DNA of 64,000 bases from NCBI RefSeq assembly GCF_017744655.1, contig NZ_JAGIAW010000003.1, forward strand, positions 1 to 64,000, read 5' to 3'. The DNA is from Devosia sp. Its GTDB lineage: Bacteria > Pseudomonadota > Alphaproteobacteria > Rhizobiales > Devosiaceae. The notes beneath the pieces were generated by a model that saw nothing but the letters and a program-made list of their open reading frames with translations, was not told the DNA's origin and did not search any database. Position 1 is the first letter of the stretch; each line of letters begins with the position of its first letter. Below are positions 1 through 8,644 of this stretch, piece by piece. Position numbers and translations under genes: made by a program.

Positions 1-654
1 GCAAAACCCCAAAAGGGGGCTGCTCGAGGCGTGCGCAAAAAATCCCGATCGTGGGAAGCGGCTTTCGCCTCTTCTATTTTTACATTTTCGGGGCGAAAGC
101 CGCTTTTCACCGTGCGCCCGCAGGGGCGTCGCGACCGTGCGCCGGAAGGTGTGCGGCCTCTGGTGCTGGGCATCACAACGCAGGCGCAGGGAGTGCTTGG
201 TTGGGCACGTTTCATCCACCCACTGGGCTGCCCTCGGGCCCGCCCCGAGGGCCACACATCCCAGGCACAAACCCGCCGGCTCTCGCACTGGCCCTCGGAT
301 CAAGCCCGAAGGCCGCTTCGCGGGGCCAAAAACTTCAAAGATGAACGGGAGGGGCCCAAGTTCCGCTCCTGCGCGGTCCTTCCGCTCGAACCTGCCCTCG
401 AGTTGCCCTTCCAAACACCGATGCCCCCCGGGCCGATGCCAGTTGCGGATCGAGTCCGGTCAAAGCTTTGCGCCATTCGAGCATAGCTCGAATGGCCTCC
501 ACCCCTCAAATCGCTCCACCGGAGCGATTTGGCCGCTCTTGCGGCCGGGGTGGAGTGTCACAATTTATCTACAGACATCGAACCCAAATCATCCTAGCCT
601 CATTAATGCATGGGCGACGCAGTCCGCGGCGCCCCCTTCGGGAGCCGAGAAAGT
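1..654. other. Gene-free, palindrome-rich edge region
   Basis: About 650 GC-rich bases without a gene I can support. The frames that stay open here lack a ribosome-binding site and give no recognisable product. What can be seen is a series of inverted repeats: a perfect 14-bp pair (56-69 with 92-105, AAGCGGCTTTCGCC, T-rich 22-nt loop), a GC-rich pair at 230-238 with 244-252, and the two hairpins at 472-530 listed separately. In many relatives the gene before phoH is miaB; it is not visible here. Confidence 0.6.
472..530. repeat. Double-hairpin repeat, family E copy 1
   Basis: Two adjacent perfect hairpins. The first has 11-bp arms (472-482 with 486-496, loop ATA). The second has 10-bp arms AAATCGCTCC and GGAGCGATTT (508-517, 521-530) around a 3-nt ACC loop. 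The same two-hairpin design returns at 5421-5473 and 16712-16771 with different but still paired arms. It sits upstream of phoH. Confidence 0.75.
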
Positions 655-1728
655 TTGAGCAGGCACTTGCCACCTACCGCCGATAACGCCCTCGCATCGC
701 AACTCGAACTCGCCTTTGATGACAATCGCCTGGCTGCCCAGCTCTACGGCGATTTCGACCAGAACCTCGCCCTCATCGAACAGCGCCTTACCGTCTCGGC
801 CACGCCGCGCGGCAATCACGTGCTGCTCAAGGGTTCAGCCTCGAAGGTCGATCAGGCGCGTCGCGTGCTGGAATCGCTGTATGAAGGCCTTGAAGAAGGC
901 CGCAGCGCCGACATTTCCGATGTCGACGCGGTCATTCGCATGGTTGAGACCGAAGACAGCCAGCTGACTCTCCCGACGCTCGAGCGCAAGGGCAAGGTCC
1001 GCATGGCCCAGATCGCCACGCGAAAAGCCACCATCGCCGCCCGCACCCCGGCCCAGGACGCCTATATGCGCGCCATGGACCGCTCGGAGCTCGTTTTTGG
1101 CGTCGGTCCTGCCGGTACCGGCAAGACCTATCTCGCCGTGGCGCATGCGGCTTCGCTCCTTGAACGCGGCGATATCAACCGCATCATCCTCTCCCGCCCG
1201 GCCGTCGAAGCCGGTGAGCGCCTGGGGTTCCTCCCCGGCGACATGAAGGACAAGGTCGATCCCTATCTGCGACCGCTCTACGACGCGCTCTATGACATGA
1301 TGAAGCCCGAAAATGTCGAGCGCTGCATCACTTCGGGGATCATCGAAGTGGCGCCGCTCGCCTTCATGCGCGGCCGCACCCTCTCCAACGCGGTCGTCAT
1401 CCTCGACGAAGCCCAGAACACCACATCCATGCAGATGAAGATGTTTCTCACCCGTCTCGGTGAGAACTCGAAGATGATCGTCACGGGCGACCCCACCCAG
1501 GTCGACCTGCCGCGTGGCGAAAAGTCGGGGCTCGTCGAAGCCGTCAATCTCCTCGATGGCGTCGAAGGCGTGCATATTTCCCGCTTCAACGACAAGGACG
1601 TGGTTCGCCACGCGCTTGTCGGCCGCATCGTGCGGGCCTATGAAGCCGACACTGCGCGGCGCCTGGCCCAGAAGGATGGGGACACGGAGGGGCTGGCGCG
1701 GACACTGGGCACTTTGCCCCGGAGCTGA
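655..1728 (+). CDS. phoH: PhoH-like ATPase (YbeZ type)
   Basis: PhoH-family P-loop NTPase, linked in bacteria to RNA metabolism together with YbeY. Numbered from the TTG at 655, the Walker A motif [10 protein letters not shown] lies at about residues 149-158 and Walker [10 protein letters not shown] starts at about 247. A KH-like N-terminal segment precedes them. I prefer the TTG start because GGAG at 641-644 sits 10 nt before it. The ATG at 610 in the same frame has no ribosome-binding site and would add 15 low-complexity residues. It is followed after 11 nt by ybeY and then corC, the usual alphaproteobacterial order, probably one operon. Confidence 0.93.
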   Translation: MSRHLPPTADNALASQLELAFDDNRLAAQLYGDFDQNLALIEQRLTVSATPRGNHVLLKGSASKVDQARRVLESLYEGLEEGRSADISDVDAVIRMVETEDSQLTLPTLERKGKVRMAQIATRKATIAARTPAQDAYMRAMDRSELVFGVGPAGTGKTYLAVAHAASLLERGDINRIILSRPAVEAGERLGFLPGDMKDKVDPYLRPLYDALYDMMKPENVERCITSGIIEVAPLAFMRGRTLSNAVVILDEAQNTTSMQMKMFLTRLGENSKMIVTGDPTQVDLPRGEKSGLVEAVNLLDGVEGVHISRFNDKDVVRHALVGRIVRAYEADTARRLAQKDGDTEGLARTLGTLPRS

Positions 1729-1739
1729 TCCAGACACCT

Positions 1740-2216
1740 ATGCCGCCGATCCCGCCACTCGAAATCGCAGTCATCCGCAATGCGGATGACTGGCCCGACC
1801 ATTTTGATGCCCTTGCCGAGCGCGCCGTTCTCGCCACCCTCGCCGGCGCCAAGCCCAGGATCAAGGGCGCCGCCGAGATTTCGGTGCTGCTCACCGACGA
1901 TGCGGAACAGCGCGAGCTTAACGCACAATATCGGGGCAAGGACGCGTCCACCAATGTCCTGAGCTTTCCTCAGATCGAGCCTTTCGACCCGGTCATCGGC
2001 ATCCTCGGCGACATCACGCTCGCCCGGGAAACGCTCATCCGCGAAGCCGAAGAACAGGGCACCAGTCTTGAGGATCATTTCACCCATCTGGTTGTGCATG
2101 GCTTTTTGCACATTTTGGGCTATGATCACCTCGATGAGGACGAGGCCCTGGAAATGGAAGGCCTCGAAACCCAGATATTGGCCGGGCTCGGCATTGCCGA
2201 TCCATATGCCGAATAG
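1740..2216 (+). CDS. ybeY: Endoribonuclease YbeY
   Basis: Single-strand-specific, metal-dependent endoribonuclease needed for 16S rRNA 3'-end maturation and ribosome quality control. The family signature HGFLHILGYDH is complete. His120, His124 and His130 are the three zinc ligands. At 158 residues it has the normal length. It lies 11 nt after phoH and 57 nt before corC, so co-transcription is likely. Nothing unusual is seen. Confidence 0.95.
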   Translation: MPPIPPLEIAVIRNADDWPDHFDALAERAVLATLAGAKPRIKGAAEISVLLTDDAEQRELNAQYRGKDASTNVLSFPQIEPFDPVIGILGDITLARETLIREAEEQGTSLEDHFTHLVVHGFLHILGYDHLDEDEALEMEGLETQILAGLGIADPYAE

Positions 2217-2273
2217 GCCGGCAAAATGACTTGTCCAATGTGAGGATAATGCGCTGCGTTTCGCAGCCTGAGA

Positions 2274-3308
2274 TTGATGAACGATACCGATCGCAAGGGC
2301 AACCGGGTGCCCGATAATCCCGAACCTTCCTCTAGTCCCGCCCTCGCTCAGCCGACGCGAGGGCCGAGCCTGATCAACAGACTCAAATCCATCCTGACGC
2401 TTCGCCCGGCCTCTCTGCGCAACGACCTGCAGGTCGCCCTTGACGAGAGCGCCGGTGCCGAGACGCAGGACTTTACCGAGAGCGAACGCACGATCCTGCA
2501 AAACGTGCTGAAACTGTCAGCCGTCTCGATCGACGACATCATGGTCGAGCGCTCCGATATCCAGGCCGTCGAGGCCGATATCAATCTCGGAACGCTACTC
2601 GCCAAATTCCGCCAGGTCGGCCATTCGCGCCTGCCGGTCTACGAAGACGAACTCGACAAGATCATCGGCTTCATCCACATCAAAGATGCCATGGCGAAGA
2701 TCACCGAGCCGGTGACCGATCCTGAAAAGGATGTCCCGGTAAAACTGCTCTCGGCGGCGCTGCGCCAGAAAATCAACAAGCTCGGCATTACCCGCACGGC
2801 CATGTTCGTGCCGACCTTCATGCCGGCCGGCGATCTCCTCCAATCCATGCGCGCCAGCCGCGTCCACATGGCCATCGTCGTCGACGAATATGGCGGCACC
2901 GACGGTCTCGTGACCATCGAGGATCTGCTTGAAGCCATCGTGGGCAAGATCGAGGACGAGCACGACGAAGCCGTCCGCGCCATGGTGCGCAAGGTGGGCG
3001 AAGACACCTATATCGCCAATGCCCGCGCCGAGCTCGACGAAGTCCGCGCCGTTGTCGGCCCCGATTTCGACCCCGGCACCCATGCCGACGACGTCGAAAC
3101 CCTGGGCGGCCTTGTCTTCGACCTTGCCGGCCACGTGCCGCGCCGTGGTGAGAAAGTGACCGGGCTCGACGGCTTCGAGTTCGAAATCCTCGCCGCCGAT
3201 GGCCGCCGCATCAAGCGCTTGCGCATTCGCCGCAAGCGCGGAGAAGTCGAAGAACTCCTCGCTATTACCGACCAGCGCCCAGAAGACCAGAAGGCAGCGG
3301 CCGAATAG
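2274..3308 (+). CDS. corC: CBS-domain CorC/HlyC-family protein
   Basis: Cytoplasmic CorC/HlyC (TlyC) type protein of 344 residues. A disordered N-terminus is followed by two CBS domains (about residues 85-150 and 175-230, the second containing [19 protein letters not shown]), which bind adenine nucleotides in relatives. A C-terminal CorC_HlyC domain covers about 245-325. The family is linked to Mg/Co efflux; the exact role here is not shown. There are two tandem possible ATG starts at 2274 and 2277. The stop codon TAG shares its last base with the GTG start of the next gene. In relatives lnt usually follows, but here it does not. Confidence 0.9.
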   Translation: MMNDTDRKGNRVPDNPEPSSSPALAQPTRGPSLINRLKSILTLRPASLRNDLQVALDESAGAETQDFTESERTILQNVLKLSAVSIDDIMVERSDIQAVEADINLGTLLAKFRQVGHSRLPVYEDELDKIIGFIHIKDAMAKITEPVTDPEKDVPVKLLSAALRQKINKLGITRTAMFVPTFMPAGDLLQSMRASRVHMAIVVDEYGGTDGLVTIEDLLEAIVGKIEDEHDEAVRAMVRKVGEDTYIANARAELDEVRAVVGPDFDPGTHADDVETLGGLVFDLAGHVPRRGEKVTGLDGFEFEILAADGRRIKRLRIRRKRGEVEELLAITDQRPEDQKAAAE

Positions 3309-4231
3309 TGACCACCCATCGCTTCGAAGCCACGGCGTGGCACAACGTCCTCGCCAAGCTCCCGGCTACCCTGCACGTAGCCAATGGCGACACTGTCATC
3401 ACCGAGACCCTCGACGCGGCCGGGGCGGACAAGCACGGCGTCACCCGGGCCCATGGCTCCAACCCAATGAACGGGCCGATCCATGTGGAAGGCGCCCAAC
3501 CGGGCGACGTGCTGCAGGTCGACATTATTCGCATGACGCCGATCCGCGAGCACGGCTGGACCCGTGGGGCGCTGGCCGCCAATGTCGTCGATCCCGAACG
3601 GGTTCGCGACCTGCCGCCGCGCGCCAAGGTGGATTGGACCATCGATGCCGAGGCTGGCACGGTGCGCCTCAAGGAAGAAGTCGAAGGGCTGGAGCAGTTC
3701 ATCCTGCCCATCGAACCGATGCTCGGCTGCTTCGGCGTGGCCCCCGCCCATGGCCAGGCCATTTCCACCGCCACCAGCGCCGAGAACGGCGGCAATATGG
3801 ACTATCACGGTTTTGGGCCCGGCGCCCGTATCTGGTTCCCCGTCTTCGAGCCCGGCGCTCTGTTCTTCCTCGGCGATTGCCACGCCATCCAGGGCGATGG
3901 CGAAATCGTCGGCACGGGCGTTGAAACCGCCATGGAAGTGGAAGTGCGCCTTAGCGTCCTCAAGGACCGCAAGCAGGCATGGCCGCGTGGCGAAACCGCC
4001 GAGACGATCTACACCGTCGGTAATGCCCGCCCACTCGACCAGGCACTGCAACACGCAACGACCGAAATGTTCGATTGGCTGACCGGCGAATACGGGCTTT
4101 CCTCCGTGGCCGTCAGCCATCTGATGGGCCAGGCCGTGCGCTACGAGGTCGGCAATGTCTTCGACCCGGCCTTCACCATGGTCTGCCACGTTCCAAAAAA
4201 GTACCTGCCAAAAAGTCAGAAGCCCCGATGA
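3308..4231 (+). CDS. Acetamidase/formamidase family protein
   Basis: FmdA/AmdA-family amidohydrolase, expected to hydrolyse formamide or short-chain amides to ammonia and acid. The family hallmark GDCHAIQGDGEIVGTGVE is present, with the preceding stretch PGARIWFPVFEPGALFFLGD typical of the fold. It is 307 residues long. It starts with GTG at 3308, overlapping the corC stop by one base, which suggests translational coupling. It takes the place where lnt is found in many relatives. The stop codon lies in an imperfect hairpin (about 4222-4245) that may end transcription. The substrate cannot be told from sequence. Confidence 0.88.
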   Translation: MTTHRFEATAWHNVLAKLPATLHVANGDTVITETLDAAGADKHGVTRAHGSNPMNGPIHVEGAQPGDVLQVDIIRMTPIREHGWTRGALAANVVDPERVRDLPPRAKVDWTIDAEAGTVRLKEEVEGLEQFILPIEPMLGCFGVAPAHGQAISTATSAENGGNMDYHGFGPGARIWFPVFEPGALFFLGDCHAIQGDGEIVGTGVETAMEVEVRLSVLKDRKQAWPRGETAETIYTVGNARPLDQALQHATTEMFDWLTGEYGLSSVAVSHLMGQAVRYEVGNVFDPAFTMVCHVPKKYLPKSQKPR

Positions 4232-4340
4232 TTGCTCATCGAGGCCCCTGGCTTGCTGCTTAACTGGTGTGCGGTCGAAGCCCGCGTCATCTTTTAGAGC
4301 CTAAATCTCCCCACGGGAGCGATTCTGCCCTTAAATTCCT

Positions 4341-4907
4341 TCAAACCTGCTGGACCGATTCCACGCCCGGCACGAAGTGACGGAGGAGATTTTCGATGCC
4401 ACTCTTGAGGGTGGCGGTCGAAGAAGGGCAGCCCGAGCAGGCGCCCTGCATGTGGAGGAAGACTGTGCCTTCCTTGAAACCGCGGAAAATGATGTCGCCA
4501 CCATCCATGGCCACTGCCGGGCGCACACGCGTCGCCAGCAGTTCCTTGATGACCTCGACCATTTCCTTGTCTTCTTCCTCGAAGAATTCCTCGCCGGCGG
4601 CGAAATCGGTGTCGACCTCGCCACCTTCAGCGATGACCGGCTTGCCGGAGAGGAAGTGGTCCATGATCACGCCGAGAATGGCTGGCTTGATATGGGCCCA
4701 GTTGGTGTCATCCTTGGTCACCGAGATGAAATCGGAGCCGAGGAAAACGCCGTTGACGCCGGAAATGCCGAACAGGCTGGCGGCCAGCGGAGAGGCTTCG
4801 GCGGCTTCGACGGTGCGGAAATCGCGCGGCTCGCCGACCAGCACATCACGACCGGGCAGGAATTTCAGCGTGGCCGGATTCGGCGTGGCTTCGGTCTGGA
4901 TGAACAT
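4341..4907 (-). CDS. nfuA: Nfu-type iron-sulfur scaffold protein (NfuA/FssA)
   Basis: Fe-S cluster scaffold or carrier protein. The N-terminal Nfu domain begins FIQTEATPNPATLKFLPG. The C-terminal NifU-like domain carries the cluster-binding CxxC at Cys157 and Cys160 (GACSGCPSS). At 188 residues it matches alphaproteobacterial Nfu (called FssA in Rhizobium). Its start is preceded, 23-37 nt upstream, by the palindrome TTAGAA-N3-TTCTAA, which matches the iron-control element bound by Irr. Iron-dependent regulation is therefore likely. It is separated from the usp-trpS block by a plus-strand gene. Confidence 0.93.
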   Translation of the reverse strand: MFIQTEATPNPATLKFLPGRDVLVGEPRDFRTVEAAEASPLAASLFGISGVNGVFLGSDFISVTKDDTNWAHIKPAILGVIMDHFLSGKPVIAEGGEVDTDFAAGEEFFEEEDKEMVEVIKELLATRVRPAVAMDGGDIIFRGFKEGTVFLHMQGACSGCPSSTATLKSGIENLLRHFVPGVESVQQV

Positions 4908-4929
4908 AAACTCTCTCCGTGGAGTAGAC

Positions 4930-4944
4930 TTAGAACGCTTCTAA
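4930..4944 (-). promoter_or_regulatory. Irr box (iron-control element) upstream of nfuA
   Basis: Perfect 15-bp palindrome TTAGAA-GCG-TTCTAA on the minus strand, extended by one T to TTTAGAAGCGTTCTAA, 23-37 nt before the nfuA ATG. This agrees with the iron-control element recognised by Irr in Rhizobium, Bradyrhizobium and Brucella. The homologous gene fssA is reported as Irr-regulated in Rhizobium. The position fits an operator overlapping the promoter. Binding itself is inferred. Confidence 0.72.
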
Positions 4945-5027
4945 ATTAGAGACGGATTGGCTGCAAGCCCAATTTGCGCTGCTTTGTCGCGTGGTGCACC
5001 ATGGCTGCCATGCGCTAGCACCATATC

Positions 5028-5318
5028 ATGATCCGTCTGTTCAGATATATCGGGGTTGCCGAAGGCATTACAACCCTGGCCCTATTCCTCGTCGCCATGC
5101 CGGCAAAATACTGGTTCGGCTATCCCGGCCTCGTCCCACCAATCGGACTTATCCACGGGGTGGCGTTCATCGCCTATATTCTGGCGATGACCGTTTGCTT
5201 GCCGGGGAGGGGATTTTCGGGGTTTGACTGGGTTCGGACCACGCTCGCGGCGTTTGTACCGTTCGGGACGTTTTTGAATGACCCGTTCCTGAAACGGAAG
5301 CAGTTGGCGGAGGCGTAG
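5028..5318 (+). CDS. DUF3817 family small membrane protein
   Basis: Small integral membrane protein of 96 residues, function unknown. It resembles DUF3817: the N-terminus has the shape RYIGVAEGITTLALFLVAMP followed by KYWFGYP, then a helix near VAFIAYILAMTV, and the family-typical end GTFLNDPFLKRK. Three transmembrane helices are likely. It lies alone on the plus strand, convergent with usp. Repeat elements at 5343-5370 and 5421-5473 fill the gap after it. Confidence 0.75.
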   Translation: MIRLFRYIGVAEGITTLALFLVAMPAKYWFGYPGLVPPIGLIHGVAFIAYILAMTVCLPGRGFSGFDWVRTTLAAFVPFGTFLNDPFLKRKQLAEA

Positions 5319-5342
5319 GCGAATCCGCTCCCAACCGCGGCC

Positions 5343-5370
5343 GTCATTGCCCGGTTTATCCGGGCAATCC
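5343..5370. repeat. Short palindrome, family D copy 1
   Basis: Hairpin with perfect 9-bp arms ATTGCCCGG and CCGGGCAAT around TTTAT, flanked by GTC and CCA. The same frame with other arms occurs at 17159-17179 and 34974-34996. Elements of this look are common between genes in Hyphomicrobiales. Confidence 0.6.
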
Positions 5371-5420
5371 ATCTTGTGGCAGGAGTGGTGGTAAAGTCCG
5401 AGCGTGGGGCCTTGCCCTGC

Positions 5421-5473
5421 GAGCATAGCTCTTCGGGCCTGCCTCGTTAAAATCAGTCCACCGGACTGATTTT
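5421..5473. repeat. Double-hairpin repeat, family E copy 2
   Basis: A short hairpin GAGC-ATA-GCTC is followed by a perfect 11-bp hairpin (AAAATCAGTCC, 5449-5459, and its complement at 5463-5473) with the same ACC loop as copy 1. Between the convergent DUF3817 and usp genes, its A/T-ended arms could serve as a two-way terminator. Confidence 0.7.
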
Positions 5474-5490
5474 GCCCCGCAGGAGGCCAC

Positions 5491-5961
5491 TCAGCAGATC
5501 GCAATAATCTCTTCGTCGCTCATCCGGCCCGGCACGATGGTCAGGGGAATCGGTAGAGCATGGGCGCGAGCCGCGAAGTGGGTCACGAGCGGGCCAGGAC
5601 CTTCGCTCGACTTGGAAGCTGCCAGCACCAGAATGGCGATGCCGTGATCCTTGTCGATCAACTGCTCGATCTGCTCGGGTCCATTGCCCTCGCGAATGAC
5701 CGATTCAGCCCTGACATCGCCGATTTCCTTGATGCGGGCCAAGCGCGAATCGAGATTGCGCTCAGCCTCTTCCACCGCTTCCGCCCGCAAAACGTCTTCC
5801 ACGCCCATGCCGATGAATTCGGGCTTGGGGATCACCGTGACCAGCACGACCGTGCCGCCCGTTCGCTTGGTGCGAAAGGCGGCAAAAGTCAGGGCGCGGT
5901 CACACTCTTCGGTCTCGTCGATGACAACGAGGAATTTGCGCTTGTATTCGGTATCGTACAA
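5491..5961 (-). CDS. Universal stress protein (UspA family)
   Basis: Cytoplasmic UspA-fold protein of 156 residues. The N-terminus KFLVVIDETEECDRALTFA and the later TVVLVTVIP strand are typical. The C-terminal part with GNGPEQIEQLI and ILVLAASK corresponds to the nucleotide-binding half. The frame stays open back into trpS, but the real start is probably TTG at 5961. A GGAGG at 5967-5971 precedes it by 5 nt, and the start lies 13 nt after the trpS stop. It is the last gene of the mutS-glnD-murJ-trpS run, an arrangement seen in other Hyphomicrobiales. Confidence 0.85.
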   Translation of the reverse strand: MYDTEYKRKFLVVIDETEECDRALTFAAFRTKRTGGTVVLVTVIPKPEFIGMGVEDVLRAEAVEEAERNLDSRLARIKEIGDVRAESVIREGNGPEQIEQLIDKDHGIAILVLAASKSSEGPGPLVTHFAARAHALPIPLTIVPGRMSDEEIIAIC

Positions 5962-5974
5962 AGGCGCCTCCGAA

Positions 5975-7006
5975 CTAGCGGATAAAACCGACGATGCGGC
6001 GAACGTCGTGCATGGTCTTTTCGGCGATCGCGGCCGCCCGCTCGCCACCGTCGCGCAAAATGCCGTCGATCGTGGTCGTGTCCTCGATCAGTCGGCGCAT
6101 TTCACCGGACATCGGCGCGAGCTGGGCCACGGCGAGATCGGCCAGCGCCGGCTTGAACTTGCCCCAGCCCTGGCCACCGAATTCGACCAACACCTCGGCC
6201 TTGGTCTTGTCCGAGAGCGCGGCGTAGATGCCGACGAGATTGTCGGCCTCCGGCCGGCCCTTGAGGTCTTCGACGTCGAGAGGCAGTTCGGCCGGGTCGG
6301 TCGTCGCCTTCTTGATTTTTTTGGAAATGGCATCGGCATCATCGAGCAGGGAGATGCGCGACTGATCGGATGGATCAGACTTGCTCATCTTCTTGGTCCC
6401 ATCACGCAGGCTCATGATGCGCGTTGCCGGGCCCGCAATCAGCGGCTCAGTGATCGGGAAGAAATCGGGATCGAGACCCTGTTCGACGATCGAAGCGGCA
6501 TAGTCATTATTGAACTTGGCCGCGATGTCGCGCGTCAATTCCAGATGCTGCTTCTGGTCATCGCCCACCGGCACGGCGGTCGCCTTGTAGAGCAGGATGT
6601 CGGCAGCCATCAGGGACGGATAGGCGAGAAGCCCGAGCGAAACATTCTCGGAATTCTTGCCGGCCTTGTCCTTGAACTGCGTCATGCGGTTCATCCAGCC
6701 GATACGGGCGATGCAATTGAACACCCAGGCCAGTTCGGCATGTTGCATGACCTGGCTCTGGTTGAAGACGATCGAGCGCTTGGGGTCGACGCCGGCAGCG
6801 ATAAAGGCGGCAGCAACCTCGCGGGTGGCGCGGCGGAGATCGTTGGGCTCCTGCCAGACCGTAATCGCATGCATGTCGACCACGCAATAGATGGTCTCAT
6901 GCGTGTCCTGAAGAGGCACGAAACGGCGGATGGCGCCGAGATAATTGCCCAGATGCAGATCGCCGGAAGGCTGGATGCCGGAAAAAACGCGAGGAGAAAA
7001 GGCCAT
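5975..7006 (-). CDS. trpS: Tryptophan-tRNA ligase
   Basis: Class I aminoacyl-tRNA synthetase charging tRNA-Trp in the cytoplasm. The HIGH-type motif is [12 protein letters not shown] near residues 13-22, and KMSKS is at 206-210. The 343-residue length is normal for bacterial TrpRS. It lies 66 nt after murJ and just ahead of the universal stress gene, probably in one transcript. Confidence 0.97.
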   Translation of the reverse strand: MAFSPRVFSGIQPSGDLHLGNYLGAIRRFVPLQDTHETIYCVVDMHAITVWQEPNDLRRATREVAAAFIAAGVDPKRSIVFNQSQVMQHAELAWVFNCIARIGWMNRMTQFKDKAGKNSENVSLGLLAYPSLMAADILLYKATAVPVGDDQKQHLELTRDIAAKFNNDYAASIVEQGLDPDFFPITEPLIAGPATRIMSLRDGTKKMSKSDPSDQSRISLLDDADAISKKIKKATTDPAELPLDVEDLKGRPEADNLVGIYAALSDKTKAEVLVEFGGQGWGKFKPALADLAVAQLAPMSGEMRRLIEDTTTIDGILRDGGERAAAIAEKTMHDVRRIVGFIR

Positions 7007-7072
7007 GGGTCCCAGAAGCGGATGATAGGCAGATGGCCCCGTTCTATACGGAGCCGCGCCGATTGGAAACTA

Positions 7073-8635
7073 TCACCGGGAGCGGCGCAGGCGCCGCAGC
7101 AGAGTGCCGAGCCGCTGGGTGCCGGTGACGTGGACGAGCGTGAAGTAGAAAATGACACCATAGACGATGAGCGCACCGACCACCGCAACCTGCCGCCACA
7201 GCGGGGCACCGGCGGCGATGTGGTGGGCACCGTGACTGGCCAGCAGCATCAGGCTCAGGCCCATGGCGGCACTGATCAAGACGATCATGATATGGCCCCA
7301 CCACTGGCTGCGCGGCAGGGAAAAATGTCCGCGAATGGCCAGCGTAATGGCGAGTAGAACGACATTGATCCAGGAGGAAACGGCCGTCGCAATGGCAATG
7401 CCGACATGGAGCATGGTGGGAAACAACAGGAGCGAGATGCCGATATTGGCGGCAACGCTGACGCCGGCAAAGATCGTCGGGGTGACGGTGTCTTCGCGGG
7501 CGAAAAAGCCCGGCTGCAACACGCGGATCAGCACATAAGCGGGCAGCCCAGCCGAGAAAGCCACAAGCGCTTCGGCGGTTTGCTTCGTCGCCAAAGCATC
7601 GAAAGCACCGCGCTCGAAGAGCAGGCGAACGATGGGCTCGGACATGCCGATAAGCGCCGCGGCGGCCGGCATGGTCAGCAGCATGGAGATGAACAGCGAC
7701 TGTTCCTGGCTCGCCAGTGCCTGGGCTTCGCGACCACCCTTGAGGTGCCGACTGAGTTCAGGCAGCAGCACGGTGCCGATGGCAATGCCGATGATCCCGA
7801 GCGGCAATTGATAGAGCCGGTCAGCGTAGGAGAGGATCGAAATCGTGCTGTCTGCGCCGGAGGCGATGATGGTGCCGACGAAAATATTGATCTGGGTGAT
7901 ACCGCCCGTAAGGATGGCCGGCACGGCCAGAACCCAGAAGCGCCGCACTTCGGGATCGAACCGGGGGAAGCGAAAATCGGGCCGGAAGCCAGTGCGTTCA
8001 ATGGCCACCCAGACGAGCCAAAGCTGAGCGATGCCGCCGAGCATCGTCGCCAGTGCAACCCAGACCGTGGCACCCTCAGGGTCCTGCACCCAGAAAGTGG
8101 CGAGCGGGATCAGCGCGGAAATGTTGACGATGTTGAGCAGGACCGGCGCGAAGGCCGCCGCGAAGAAGCGCCCCAGCGAATTGAGGATCGCCCCATAGGC
8201 CGCCATCAGCGACATGCAGGCGAGATAGGGGAACATGATCCGCGTCAGCATGACCGTCAGATCGAATTTTTGTTGGTCGTCCACGAAGCCGGGCACGAAG
8301 GCGACCATGATCTGCGGCATGAAGATTTCGACCAGGATCGTCACGACGACAAGCATGGCGACGAGCCAGCTCATGATCTTGGAGGCCAGCAGCTTTGCGC
8401 CGTCCTCGCCTTGCTGCTCGAGAGCGCCGGAGAACATCGGCACGAAAGCGGTGTTGAAGGCACCTTCGGCAAAGAGCCGGCGGAAGAGATTGGGGAAGCG
8501 GAAGGCGGCGTTAAAGGCGTCGGCCGCGGGGCCAACGCCAAGCACGGCCGCCATCAGCGCATCGCGGACAAGCCCAAAGACCCGGCTGACCAGGGTCCAG
8601 GCGCCGACGGAGAAGAAATTGCGAAAAAGGCTCAA
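7073..8635 (-). CDS. murJ: Lipid II flippase MurJ
   Basis: Inner-membrane flippase of the MOP superfamily that moves the peptidoglycan precursor lipid II to the periplasm. The 520-residue protein has the family N-terminus FRNFFSVGAWTLVSRVFGLV and many hydrophobic helices (about 14 expected). Its start is TTG at 8635, 9 nt after the glnD stop, with only a weak ribosome-binding site. The conserved N-terminus makes a later start unlikely. Translation may depend on ribosomes arriving from glnD. Confidence 0.95.
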   Translation of the reverse strand: MSLFRNFFSVGAWTLVSRVFGLVRDALMAAVLGVGPAADAFNAAFRFPNLFRRLFAEGAFNTAFVPMFSGALEQQGEDGAKLLASKIMSWLVAMLVVVTILVEIFMPQIMVAFVPGFVDDQQKFDLTVMLTRIMFPYLACMSLMAAYGAILNSLGRFFAAAFAPVLLNIVNISALIPLATFWVQDPEGATVWVALATMLGGIAQLWLVWVAIERTGFRPDFRFPRFDPEVRRFWVLAVPAILTGGITQINIFVGTIIASGADSTISILSYADRLYQLPLGIIGIAIGTVLLPELSRHLKGGREAQALASQEQSLFISMLLTMPAAAALIGMSEPIVRLLFERGAFDALATKQTAEALVAFSAGLPAYVLIRVLQPGFFAREDTVTPTIFAGVSVAANIGISLLLFPTMLHVGIAIATAVSSWINVVLLAITLAIRGHFSLPRSQWWGHIMIVLISAAMGLSLMLLASHGAHHIAAGAPLWRQVAVVGALIVYGVIFYFTLVHVTGTQRLGTLLRRLRRSR

Positions 8636-8644
8636 AGCCGCAGC

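Noticed and set aside
31..658. Several overlapping open frames at the left edge
   Set aside because: No ribosome-binding site, no family resemblance, mutually overlapping frames, and the sequence is dominated by inverted repeats.
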